A stretch of 64,000 nt of DNA, taken from contig OW121742.1 in the NCBI GenBank assembly GCA_933228675.1, positions 113,162,739 through 113,226,738 on the forward strand. Reading direction: 5' to 3'. The number at the start of each line of letters is the position of its first letter. Within the stretch, counting starts at the first letter, position 1. Positions 50,105 to 60,261 of this stretch are shown here, one piece after another. The notes beneath the pieces were generated by a model. That model ran no database searches, was not told the origin of the DNA, and worked only from the letters and a program-made list of their open reading frames with translations. The stretch comes from Stomorhina lunata (lineage: Eukaryota > Arthropoda > Insecta > Diptera > Rhiniidae). Position numbers and translations under genes: made by a program.

Positions 50105-50710
50105 AGAACTTGAATAGGAAAAAGTTGACGATAGGCAAAGATTTCTATGAAAAAAAAATGAAGAATGGCAAACTTTTCTATAGAAAAGTTTAAGAAAGGA
50201 AAAGCTTTCTGTAGAAAAGTTGAAGAAAGGAAAAGCTTTCTATACAAAAGTTGAAAAAACGAAATGTTTTCTCTAGAAAAATTGAAAAATGTCAAAGTTT
50301 TCTATAGAAAAGTTGAAATAACAAAGCTTTCTGCAGAAAAATTCAAGAAACGAAAAGTTTTTTATAGAAAAGTTGAAGAAAGGAAAATCTTTCTATAAAA
50401 AACTTGAATACAGTTTTCTACAGAAATGTCAAAGAAACGAAAAGCTTTCTATAGAAAAGTCAAAGAAAGGAAAAGTTTTTCAGTCAAAGAAAGTAAATAT
50501 TTTCTATAGAAAAGTCAAGAAAGGAAAAGTTTTCTATAGAAAATTCAAAGAAAAGAAACATTTTCTATAGAAAATTCAAAGAAAGGAAAAATAATCTTTA
50601 GAAGTGTCAAAGAAAGGAAACGTTTTTCTATAGAAAAGTCAAAGAAAGGAAAAGCTTTCTATAGAAAAGTCAAAGAAAGGAAAAGTTTTCTATAGAAAAG
50701 TCAAAGTTTT
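50105..50710. repeat. Divergent CTATAG monomers, left edge of block S
   Basis: About 20 diverged units of 25-33 bp with AAGAAAGGAAAAG linkers around TTTCTATAGAAAA. Short frames on both strands (LFYRK-like) are repeat artefacts. Confidence 0.9.
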
Positions 50711-53345
50711 CTAAAAAAACTTGACGAAAGGCAAAGATTTCTATAGAAAACTGGGCGAAAGGCAAAGTTCTTTGTAGAAACCTGGACGATAGGCAAGGTT
50801 TTCTATAGAAAGCAGGCCGATAGGCACGGTTTTCTACAGAAAACTGATCGTTAGGCAAGGTTTTCTATAGAAAACTTACCGATAGGCAAGGTTTTCTTCA
50901 GAAAACTTACCGATAGGCAAGGTTTTCTTTAGAAAACTTACCGATAGGCAAGGTTTTCTATAGAAAACTTACCAATAGGCATGGTTTTTTATAGGAAACT
51001 GGCCGATAGGCAAGGTTTTCTATAGGAAACTGGCCAATAGGCAAGGTTTTCTATTGGAAACTGGCCGATAGGCAAGGTTTTCTATAGAAAACTGGCCGAC
51101 AGGCAAGGTTTTCTATAGAAAACTTGTCGATAGGCAAGGTTTTCTATAGAAAACTTATCGATAGGCAAGGTTTTCTATAGAAAACTTGTCGATAGGCAAG
51201 GTTTTCTATAGAAAACTTGTCGATAGGCAAGGTTTTCTATAGAAAACTTGTCGATAGGCAAGGTTTTCTATAGAAAACTTGTCGATAGGCAAGGTTTTCT
51301 ATAGAAAACTTGTCGATAGGCAAGGTTTTCTATAGAAAACTTGTCGATAGGCAAGGTTTTCCATAGAAAACTTTTCGATAGGCAAGGTTTTCTATAGAAA
51401 ACTTGTCGATAGGCAAGGTTTTCTATAGAAAACTTGTCGATAGGCAAGGTTTTCTATAGAAAACTTGTCGATAAGCAAGGTTTTCTATAAAAAACTTGTC
51501 GATAGGCAAGGTTTTCTATAAAAAACTTGTCGATAGGCAAGGTTTTCTGTAGAAAACTTGTCGATAGGCAAGGTTTTCTATAGAAAACTTGTCGATAGGC
51601 AAGGTTTTCTATAGAAAACTTGTCGATAGGCAAGGTTTTCTATAGAAAGCTTGTCGATAGGCAAGGTTTTCTATAGAAAGCTTGTCGATAGGCAAGGTTT
51701 TCTATAGAAAACCTGTCAATAGGCAAGGTTTTCTATAGAAAACTTGTTGATAGGCAAGGCTTTCTATAGAAAACTTGTCGATAGGCAAGGTTTTCTATAG
51801 AAAACTTGTCGATAGGCAAGGTTTTCTATAGAAAACTTGTCGATAGGCAAGGTTTTCTATAGAAAACTTATCGATAGGCAAGGTTTTCTATAGAAAACTT
51901 GTCGATAGGCAAGGTTTTCCATAGAAAACTTGTCGATAGGCAAGGTTTTCTATAGAAAACTTGTCGATAGGCAAGGTTTTCTATAGAAAACTTGTCGATA
52001 AGCAAGGTTTTCTATAGAAAACTTGTCGATAGGCAAGGTTTTCTATAGAAAACTTGTCGATAGGCAAGGTTTTCTATAGAAAGTTTGTCGATAGGCAAGG
52101 TTTTCTATAGAAAACCTGTCAATAGGCAAGGTTTTCTATAGAAAACTTGTCGATAGGCAAGGCTTTCTATAGAAAACTTGTCGATAGGCAAGGTTTTCTA
52201 TAGAAAACTTGTCGATAGGCAAGGTTTTCTATAGAAAACTTGTCGATAGGCAAGGTTTTCCATAGAAAACTTGTCGATAGGCAAGGTTTTCTATAGAAAA
52301 CTTGTCGATAGGCAAGGTTTTCTATAGAAAACTTGTCGATAGGCAAGGTTTTCTATAGAAAACTTGTCGATAAGCAAGGTTTTTTATAGAAAACTTGTCG
52401 ATAGGCAAGGTTTTCTGTAGAAAACTTGTCGATAGGCAAGGTTTTCTGTAGAAAACTTGTCGATAGGCAAGGTTTTCTATAGAAAACTTGTCGATAGGCA
52501 AGGTTTTCTATAGAAAACTTGTCGATAGGCAAGGTTTTCTATAGAAAACTTGTCGATAGGCAAGGTTTTCTATAGAAAACTTGTCGATAGGCAAGGTTTT
52601 CTATAGAAAACTTGTCGATAGGCAAGGTTTTCTATAGAAAACTTGTCGATAGGCAAGGTTTTCTATAGAAAACTTGTCGATAGGCAAGGTTTTCTATAGA
52701 AAGCTTGTCGATAGGCAAGGTTTTCTATAGAAAGCTTGTCGATAGGCAAGGTTTTCTATAGAAAACCTGTCAATAGGCAAGGTTTTCTATAGAAAACTTG
52801 TCGATAGGCAAGGTTTTCTATAGAAAACTTGTCGATAGGCAAGGTTTTCTATAGAAAACTTGTCGATAGGCAAGGTTTTCTATAGAAAACTTGTCGATAG
52901 GCAAGGTTTTCTATAGAAAACTTATCGATAGGCAAGGTTTTCTATAGAAAACTTGTCGATAGGCAAGGTTTTCTATAGAAAACTTGTCGATAGGCAAGGT
53001 TTTCTATAGAAAACTTGTCGATAGGCAAGGTTTTCTATAGAAAACTTGTCGATAGGCAAGGTTTTCTATAGAAAACTTGTCGATAGGCAAGGTTTTCTAT
53101 AGAAAACTTGTAGATAGGCAAGGTTTTCTATAGAAAACTTGTCGATAGGCAAGGTTTTCTATATAAAACTAGTTTTCTATAGAAAAGTGGTAGATAGTTA
53201 AGACTTTCTATAGAAAACTACTTGATAGTTAAAGTTTTATATAGAAAACTGATCGTTAGTTAAGGTTTTCTATAGAAAACTGGTCGATAGTTAAGATTTT
53301 TATAGAAAACTGGTAGATAGGCAAAGTTTTCTAAAGAAAAAAGTT
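50710..53345. repeat. 31-bp palindromic satellite, block S (CTTGTCGATAGGCAAGG linker)
   Basis: About 85 copies of GTTTTCTATAGAAAAC plus TTGTCGATAGGCAAG, very homogeneous from about 51110 to 53160. Variant CCTGTCAATAGG units at 51712, 52115 and 52766 are spaced by exactly 13 and 21 monomers. Every unit carries CGATA; three units have TATCGATA (51156, 51869, 52923). The linker is inverted relative to block T. Confidence 0.97.
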
Positions 53346-54490
53346 CTAGGTGTATTTAATTTTTACTACATTTATATTTACCTCCATTTTAATGCACATG
53401 TCCTGCCATAAACTTTATTATAATCGCATGTACTCTAGAAATAAATGAAAAATTCGTGTGTTCGTAATAAAATATTAAATAAAATTTGCAAAAAAAAAAC
53501 ACTAAAACCTAAAGAGATAGACTACTGAGCCCGTAACTACTATGAGTTAATGCAACCCATAAATATTTCCTTGTGTTATCTCTCAGTGTGCAACGAACAC
53601 CAGACAATAGATACGAATTTAAGGTAATCCAAATTCAGCTACGGATTAAAAGTTCTAAAGGATTTTTTTATTAACATTTCACATGTTGAAAAATACTTAA
53701 ATTTTTATATACTAAATGTAAGTTGGTATAGGTCCTGGCAAGCACAAATTTGGCAGAGGGTGTCCTAACCCACAGAGTAACAACCACAAAAACAACACTG
53801 ACCACTGGGAATTGGGCAATAAAAAGAAAATTGTGAACAAATAGAATTTCAAACAAAATCATCATTAAACAATATCAAAAAAGGCGCAAAGTGAATTTGT
53901 GTTAGTATGAGATTTTATTTTTTTCGAAAATTGGAATTTCAATTACGCATATTATGACACACCTCGACTAGTGTTCACACACAAATAAGCATTTGCATCC
54001 ACCACTTTATAGAAAAGCACTGTACCCTAAACCAATTTTTATGCCACTTCACTTCTCACTTATACCCCCACATCTATTGCGTGTGAATATGTGGATGTTT
54101 CGCTGGGTGTATGTGTGTGTTGGTGTTTTTTGCAGTTCATATATTTCAATTTGTATTCAGCACAACTATTGTTCCTTTTTTATATTGTTCTAGTGGAGAT
54201 ACAAGAATTTACTTGTGCAATTTTATCTGGACAACATTTATAGAAACCACTTTTGGACACGCACTCGAAATTATTTGCAATTGTCAGAATATTTTAAGTA
54301 GTTTAGCTAAAAGGACTTGTTTATACACACTCAATTTTGCTATTCTTGCTAATTTTTTATTAGTTTTTAGAAAAGTAAAAATTGTTCAAAATATGTAATT
54401 GTAACGTACAGGTCAGATGGGAGTGATAACAACGGGATTACTATTTAATTCGCAACTTTTTTTTTTCGTTTGAACATGGATTACAAATAC
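53346..54490. other. Spacer between inverted arrays S and T
   Basis: Unique DNA of moderate complexity. Several 60-95 codon frames on both strands (53671-53865 minus; 53993-54398 plus) are hydrophobic and unlike any family I know. None has both a start and a splice or termination context that would support a gene. Confidence 0.6.
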
Positions 54491-54494
54491 CGAC

Positions 54495-56735
54495 AAAGTC
54501 TTACTATCGTCAATTTTTCCTTATATAGAAAAATCACTCATTGTCAAAAAAATATATTTTTATTGTCAACTTTTCTAAAAAACTTGACCTATCGTTTAGT
54601 TTTCTAAAGAATATATGCAAAGTGCATATCGATCAGTTTTCTATAATAAACTTTGCCTATCGACCTGTTTTCAATAGAAAACTTTATCTATCGACCAGTT
54701 TTATATAGAAAACTTTGCCTATCGACCAGTTTTCTATAGAAAACTTTGTCTATCGACCAGTTTTTTATAAAAAACTTTGCCTATCGACCAGTTTTCTATA
54801 GAAAACTTTGCCTATCGACCAGTTTTCTATAGAAAACTTTGCCTATCGACCAGTTTTCTATAGAAAACTTTGCCTTTCTTCCAGTTTTCAATAGAAAACT
54901 TTGCCTTTCGTCCAGTTTTCTATAGAAAACTTTGATTTTCTTCCAGTTTTTTATAGAAAACTTTGCCTTTTGTCCAGTTTTCTATAGAAAACTTTGCCTT
55001 TCGTCCAGTTTTTTATAGAAAACTTTGCCTTTCGTCCAGTTTTCTATAGAAACTTTGCCTTTTGTCCAGCTTTCTATAGAAACTTTGCCTTTTGTCCAGC
55101 TTTCTATAGAAAACTTTATCTTCCTTCCAGTTTTTTTAAGAAAACTATGCCTTTCGTCAACTTTTCTATTGAAAGCTTTGCCTTTCATCCAGTTTTCTAT
55201 AGAAAACTTTGCCTATCGACCAGTTTTCTATGGAAAACTTTACCTATCAACCAGTTTTCTATAGAAAACTTTACCTATCAACCAGTTTTCTATAGAAAAC
55301 TTTGCCTAACGACCAGTTTTCTATAGAAAACTTTACCTATCGACCAGTTTTTTTATAAAAAACTTTGTCTATCGACCAGCTTTCCATAGAAAACTTTGTC
55401 TCTCTACCAGTTTTCTATAGAAAACTTTGTCTACCAACCACTTTTCTGTAAAAAAAACTTTGCCTATCGACCAGTTTTCTATAGTAAACTTTGCCTATCG
55501 ACCAGTTTTCTATAGTAAACTTTGTCTATCGACCAGTTTTCTATAGTAAACTTTGTCTATCGACCAGTTTTCTATAGTAAACTTTGTCTATCGACCAGTT
55601 TTTTATAGAAAACTTTGTCTATCGACCAGTTTTTTATAGAAAACTTTACCTATTGACCAGTTTTCTAAAGAAAACTTTGCTTATCGACCAGTTTTCTATA
55701 GAAAACTTTCAGTTTTCTATAGAAAACTTAGCCTATCGACCAGTTTTCTATAGAAAACTTTGCCTTTCTTCCAGTTTTCAATAGAAAACTTTGCCTTTCG
55801 TCCAGTTTTCTATAGAAAACTTTGATTTTCTTCCAGTTTTTTATAGAAAACTTTGCCTTTTATCCAGTTTTCTATAGAAAACTGGATAAAAGTTTTTTAT
55901 AGAAAACTTTGCCTTTCGTCCAGTTTTCTATAGAAACTTTGCCTTTTGTCCAGCTTTCTATAGAAAACTTTATCTTCCTTCCAGTTTTTTTAAGAAAACT
56001 ATGCCTTTCGTCAACTTTTCTATTGAAAGCTTTGCCTTTCATCCAGTTTTCTATAGAAAACTTTGTCTTTCGTCCAGTTTTCTATAGAAAACTTTACCTT
56101 TCGTCCAGTTTTCTATAGAAAACTTTGCCTTTTGTCAACTTTTCTATAGAAAACTTTACCTTTCGTCCAGTTTTCTATAGAAAACTTTGCCTTTTGTCAA
56201 CTTTTCTATAGAAAACTTTGACTTTCGTCAACTTTTCTATAGAAAACTTTGACTTTCGTCAACTTTTCTATAGAAAACTTTGACTTTCGTCAACTTTTCT
56301 ATAGAAAACTTTGACTTTCGTCAACTTTTCTATAGAAAACTTTGACTTTCGTCAACTTTTCTATAGAAAACTTTGACTTTCGTCAACTTTTCTATAGAAA
56401 AATTTGGCTTTTGTCAACTTTTTATAGAAAACTTTGACTTTCGTCAACTTTTCTATAGAAAACTTTGACTTTCGTCAACTTTTCCATAGAAAACTTTGAC
56501 TTTCGTCAACTTTTCTATAGAAAACTTTGCCTTTCGTCAACTTTTTTATAGAAAACTTTGACTTTCGTCAACTTTTCTATAGAAAACTTTGCCTTTCGTC
56601 AACTTTTCCATAGAAAACTTTGACTTTCGTCAACTTTTCTATAGAATACTTTGCCTTTCGTCAACTTTTCTATAGAAAACTTTGCAATCTTCAATTTTTG
56701 TCTATACAGAAATATCTTCCTATGATTATTTTTTA
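54495..56735. repeat. 31-bp palindromic satellite, block T (CTTTGCCTATCGACCAG and related linkers)
   Basis: About 71 copies in three sub-families: CCTATCGACCAG (about 54620-55760), CCTTTCGTCCAG (about 54870-55200 and 55760-56200) and ACTTTCGTCAAC (about 56200-56690). A segment of about 300 bp is duplicated 890 bp apart (54851 and 55741). The edges hold longer CTATATAG-type units. The CGACCAG part is the reverse complement of CTGGTCGATAGG at the right end of block S. Confidence 0.95.
55857..55892. other. 36-bp perfect palindrome inside block T (inversion junction)
   Basis: CTTTTATCCAGTTTTCTA is followed immediately by its exact reverse complement, centred on CTATAG. In the homologous duplicated segment 890 bp to the left the monomer simply continues, so the right half here is an inverted copy of the left half. 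Confidence 0.9.
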
Positions 56736-58120
56736 TATTGAAAATTTTCTACTATTACTTTGAAAACCATTTAACTTTTCTGGGTGTGCGTATGAGTGAT
56801 ATTTGAATTTGTTTACAAATCAAAATAACTCATACGCAAATAAATGAGTTTAGCAAATTTTTCTTTATATAAAAGAAAATTTTTAATCTATTAACTGAAT
56901 TTACTTCTATATATCGAAAGTAATTTTGATTTGAAAATCAAAAACTTAGGTTAATTAGAATTGTTTTCTTTATAGTTTTGGAGAAGAAAATGTTTGTAGA
57001 AATTTTTTTCATAAATTACTAACTTTTAAATTTTGTATATGTTGCTTTTTTTTTGAGAGTTTAAGCTATTTCTGCTTTGAAAATCTTTTCATTAAAAAAA
57101 AACTACGCACATGCTGGCAATAAGTTAAAATTAAAATACATATACCAAACAACAAAAGTTTCGTAATGAGGCAACAGAAAAAGTAAGTATCAAAATCAAA
57201 TGATGCACAATGGGTCTAGGGTTAAATTAGATTAAGAATAATCTTGACAAATGTGTTTTAAAGCATTTGGCTTATATTTTGGCTGTAATTTTCAATACAC
57301 CACCCCATAGTGCTTTGTTAGACACATACAAAGGTGGGTGTTTCCATGTGTGTATATATCTTGAGTGTGTGTGTTAACGCATTCGGAATGTTATGCAAGT
57401 CTTAAGGTATATTATAAGCTTTATATTAAACTCCTAGTCCACATGTCCGTCCCTCTTTCCGTATGTCTGTCTTTGTGTTCATGTAAATTCATGTTTAACT
57501 TTTGTTTAAAACATTTTTATTGTTTTTTTTTTTTTTCCTATTGCAACTAACACTTTTACGAACTCCTATGCAATTAGTTTTAACTTGTGTCTTTGTTGTT
57601 ATATTTTGTTGTTTTTTGGTATTCGGTAGTTTTGGGGTATTTTGGTTTTATCGGTTGTTTATATCCCCCATTGACCCCTTGAGGTGAAAAAAATCTAATT
57701 GTGCATGTTTCACTTAATTGTTCTTGAATATTTGTTAACCCCCAAAAAACCGGAACTAATACGTGTAAGGGTGTAACACACAAGCAAGGCCATCATGCGC
57801 ACGTATGTGTGTGCTTGTAAGTGGATGGGGCCAAAGATAAAAAGGTAATAAAGGCAGTAAGTAGTACATAAGTTCTTCTAACACAAATGTATAGTTGAGT
57901 GTTCTTGTCATCTTTTTTTGTGTTAGTGGTTGCAAATAATGAATTTTTAAAATTATGCTTACAAAACTTTCATAAACAAATTAAGAAATAGAATTCTAAA
58001 TTAATTTTTGTTGCAATTGGGGTTTTAACTAATTGCAGCAGAGCTCAAAAACAATAACTAAATAATTTAGAAAAGAATTTTAGTTAATTGTAAAGAGCAA
58101 ATGTCTAGACCAGATTCAAG
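56736..58120. other. AT-rich spacer with GT microsatellites
   Basis: GT-rich patches lie at about 57340-57375 and 57795-57815, and a poly-T run at about 57519-57536. A donor-like AAAAA|GTAAGT on the plus strand (near 57182) has no supporting exon. No gene was recognised. Confidence 0.6.
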
Positions 58121-58125
58121 ATAAG

Positions 58126-59265
58126 AACAGAAGTTGACGATAAGAAAAGTTTTTTCTAGAAAAATTAATGATAGGAAAAGTTTTCTATAGAAAGACACTT
58201 CTATAGAAAAGTTTACGATAGGAAGACATTTCTATAGAAAAGTTGACCAAAGGAAGACATTTCTATAGAAAAGTTGACCAAAGGAAGACATTTCTATAGA
58301 AAAGTTGACCAAAGAAAGACATTTCTATAGAAAAGTTCACCAAAGGAAGACATTTCTATAGAAAAGTCATTTCTATAGAAAAGTTAACTGTAGGAAGACA
58401 CTTCTGTAGAAAAGTTGAAGATATTTCTATAGAAAAGTTGACGATAGGAAGACATTTCTATGGAAAAGTTGACCAAAGGAAGACATTTCTAAAGAAAAGT
58501 TGACCAAAGAAAGACATTTCTATAGAAAAATTCACCAACGGAAACATTTCTATAGAAAAGTCATTACTATAGAAAAGTCATTTCTATAGAAAAGTTGATT
58601 ATAGGAAGACACTTCTATAGAAAAGTTGACGATAGGAAGACTTTTCTATATCAAAGTTGACGATAGGAAGACTTTTCTATAGAAAAGTTGACGATAGGAA
58701 GACTTTTCTATAGAAAAGTTGACGATAGGAAGACTTTTATATAGAAAAGTTGTCGATAGGAAGACTTTTCTATAAAAAAGTTGACGATAGGAAGACTTTT
58801 CTATAGAAAAGTTGACGATAGGAAGACTTTTCTATAGAAAAGTTGACGATAGGAAGACTTTTCTATAGAAAAGTTGACGATATTAAGACTTTTCTATAGA
58901 AAAGTTGACGATAGGAAGACTTTTCTATAGAAAAGTTGACGATAGGAAGACTTTTCTATAGAAAAGTTGACGATAGGAAGACTTCCTATCGTCAACTTTT
59001 CTATAGAATAGTTGACGATAGGAAGACTTTTCTATAGAAAAGTTGACGATAAGAAGACTTTTCTATGGAAAAGTTGACGATAGAAAGACGTTTCTTTGGA
59101 AATGTTGACGCTAGGAAGACTTTTCTTTGGAAAAGTTTGCGATAGGAAGACTTATCTATAGAAAAGTTGATGATAGGAAGACTTTTCTTTGGAAAAGTTG
59201 ACGATGGGAAGACTTTTCTTTAGAAAAGTTGACGATAGGAAAACTGTTCTAGAGAAATGTTGAAA
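58126..59265. repeat. 31-bp palindromic satellite, block U (GTTGACGATAGGAAGAC linker)
   Basis: About 38 copies of TTTTCTATAGAAAA plus GTTGACGATAGGAAGAC. The left third is irregular (GACCAAAGGAAGACATTTC, truncated units near 58350-58450 and 58560); the middle is homogeneous. This is the same family as block M and the inverse of block N. Confidence 0.95.
58954..59008. other. 55-bp palindrome inside block U (head-to-head monomer inversion)
   Basis: The arms at 58954-58980 and 58982-59008 are exact reverse complements around a single A. One monomer turns back on itself (GATAGGAAG-A-CTTCCTATC), and the array resumes its original orientation within the next monomer. Confidence 0.9.
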
Positions 59266-60255
59266 ATATGTATATGAAAGAAAGAGTTTTTTCTATATAG
59301 AAAAAATTTGATATATAGAATTTCTTTTCACTTAATTTTCTTGACAATTTAATGTATAAATAATTAATTTTCATAATTAATTTCTTTAAGTTGCTTTTTA
59401 TGTTAAACTGTTTTAAATACTCATTTACAGTTTGTTTTGATATCGTCGCTATAAAATGCCCTTAGCTCAGACCTACACCTTTAATTTTACAGGCACACAA
59501 ACATTTGTACTTTGTGTATATTTGTGTATGTGTATGTAAATTTTATCATTTATCGTTGTTGTTTTTGCATTTTGTGCAGCATTTCTTTTTAATTACATTC
59601 ATCTACTGGCAATTAATATCAAGTAATTTATTTGTATTTACATAGCCTTCCAGGCGACCATATAAATAAATACACTGAAAGAAATTATTTTATTAAAAGT
59701 GATTTTTGGCCAAAATTTGTAATATGAGAAATAAATGAGGTAATTAATGATATGAGGATGAAAGTTAAATTCTTTAAATAATAAAGTATAGTATAAAGAT
59801 TCAAGTTATTCTCAGTGTACTTTACCGGCTGGAGCACAGAAAAGCTCTGGTAAATAAACATGTAAAAAAGGCATACAAAAGCGGTAAAAAAAGAAACTTT
59901 ACTTACCTGTGTACTTTGGCACACGTTTGTATTGCCTCGAACTGCCTTCAAAATAAATATGCAGTCTTGGTCTCTGTATGTTCACGTTTATCTGAATGTC
60001 CTGGTATGTAATATTAATTTAATGAGTATTTCATAAAGGACATTCATTCATTGTTTTATTCATAAATATAAAAAATAGAGAAAATAAAAGTAGAAAATAG
60101 AGAAAACTTAAAAAAAACAAAATGAAAATATAATAATAAAAATCATTGTAGCTCACGGATAAACAAATAAAGCCGGCATTGTCGGAACGATTATGAATTT
60201 TAAAGTAATTTATCACTTAAAACTGGTATTTTGGTAAAACAAATATTTAGAAATG
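59266..60255. other. Spacer containing the candidate exon
   Basis: Apart from the candidate exon at 59907-60000 it holds AT-rich DNA with no other recognised feature. Degenerate TTTTTTCTATATAGAAAAAA monomer debris lies at about 59287-59308. Confidence 0.6.
59907..60000 (-). CDS. Candidate internal coding exon, gene unknown
   Basis: On the minus strand 94 nt are flanked by ACATACCAG (weak acceptor, poor pyrimidine tract) and a consensus CAG|GTAAGTAAAG donor. One frame is open across all 94 nt: 31 codons plus one base (phase 0 to 1). It starts DIQINVNIQRPRLHIYF and ends KRVPKYT. Of the other two frames, one has a stop at the third complete codon and one near the middle. GC is about 40 percent, higher than the surrounding DNA, and the composition is protein-like rather than low-complexity. 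A second acceptor nine bases in (GACATTCAG) would shorten it to 85 nt. I do not recognise the peptide. Chance occurrence cannot be excluded. Confidence 0.38.
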
Positions 60256-60261
60256 ATAAAT

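Noticed and set aside
53671..54398. Hydrophobic frames of 64-95 codons on both strands
   Set aside because: Phe/Val/Leu-rich from T-rich DNA, overlapping on both strands, no splice or start context, no recognised family.
54982..56118. Short frames reading PFVQFSIENFAFRPVFYRK-like peptides on both strands of block T
   Set aside because: They are translations of the 31-bp monomer cycling through three frames; they occur in every related block.
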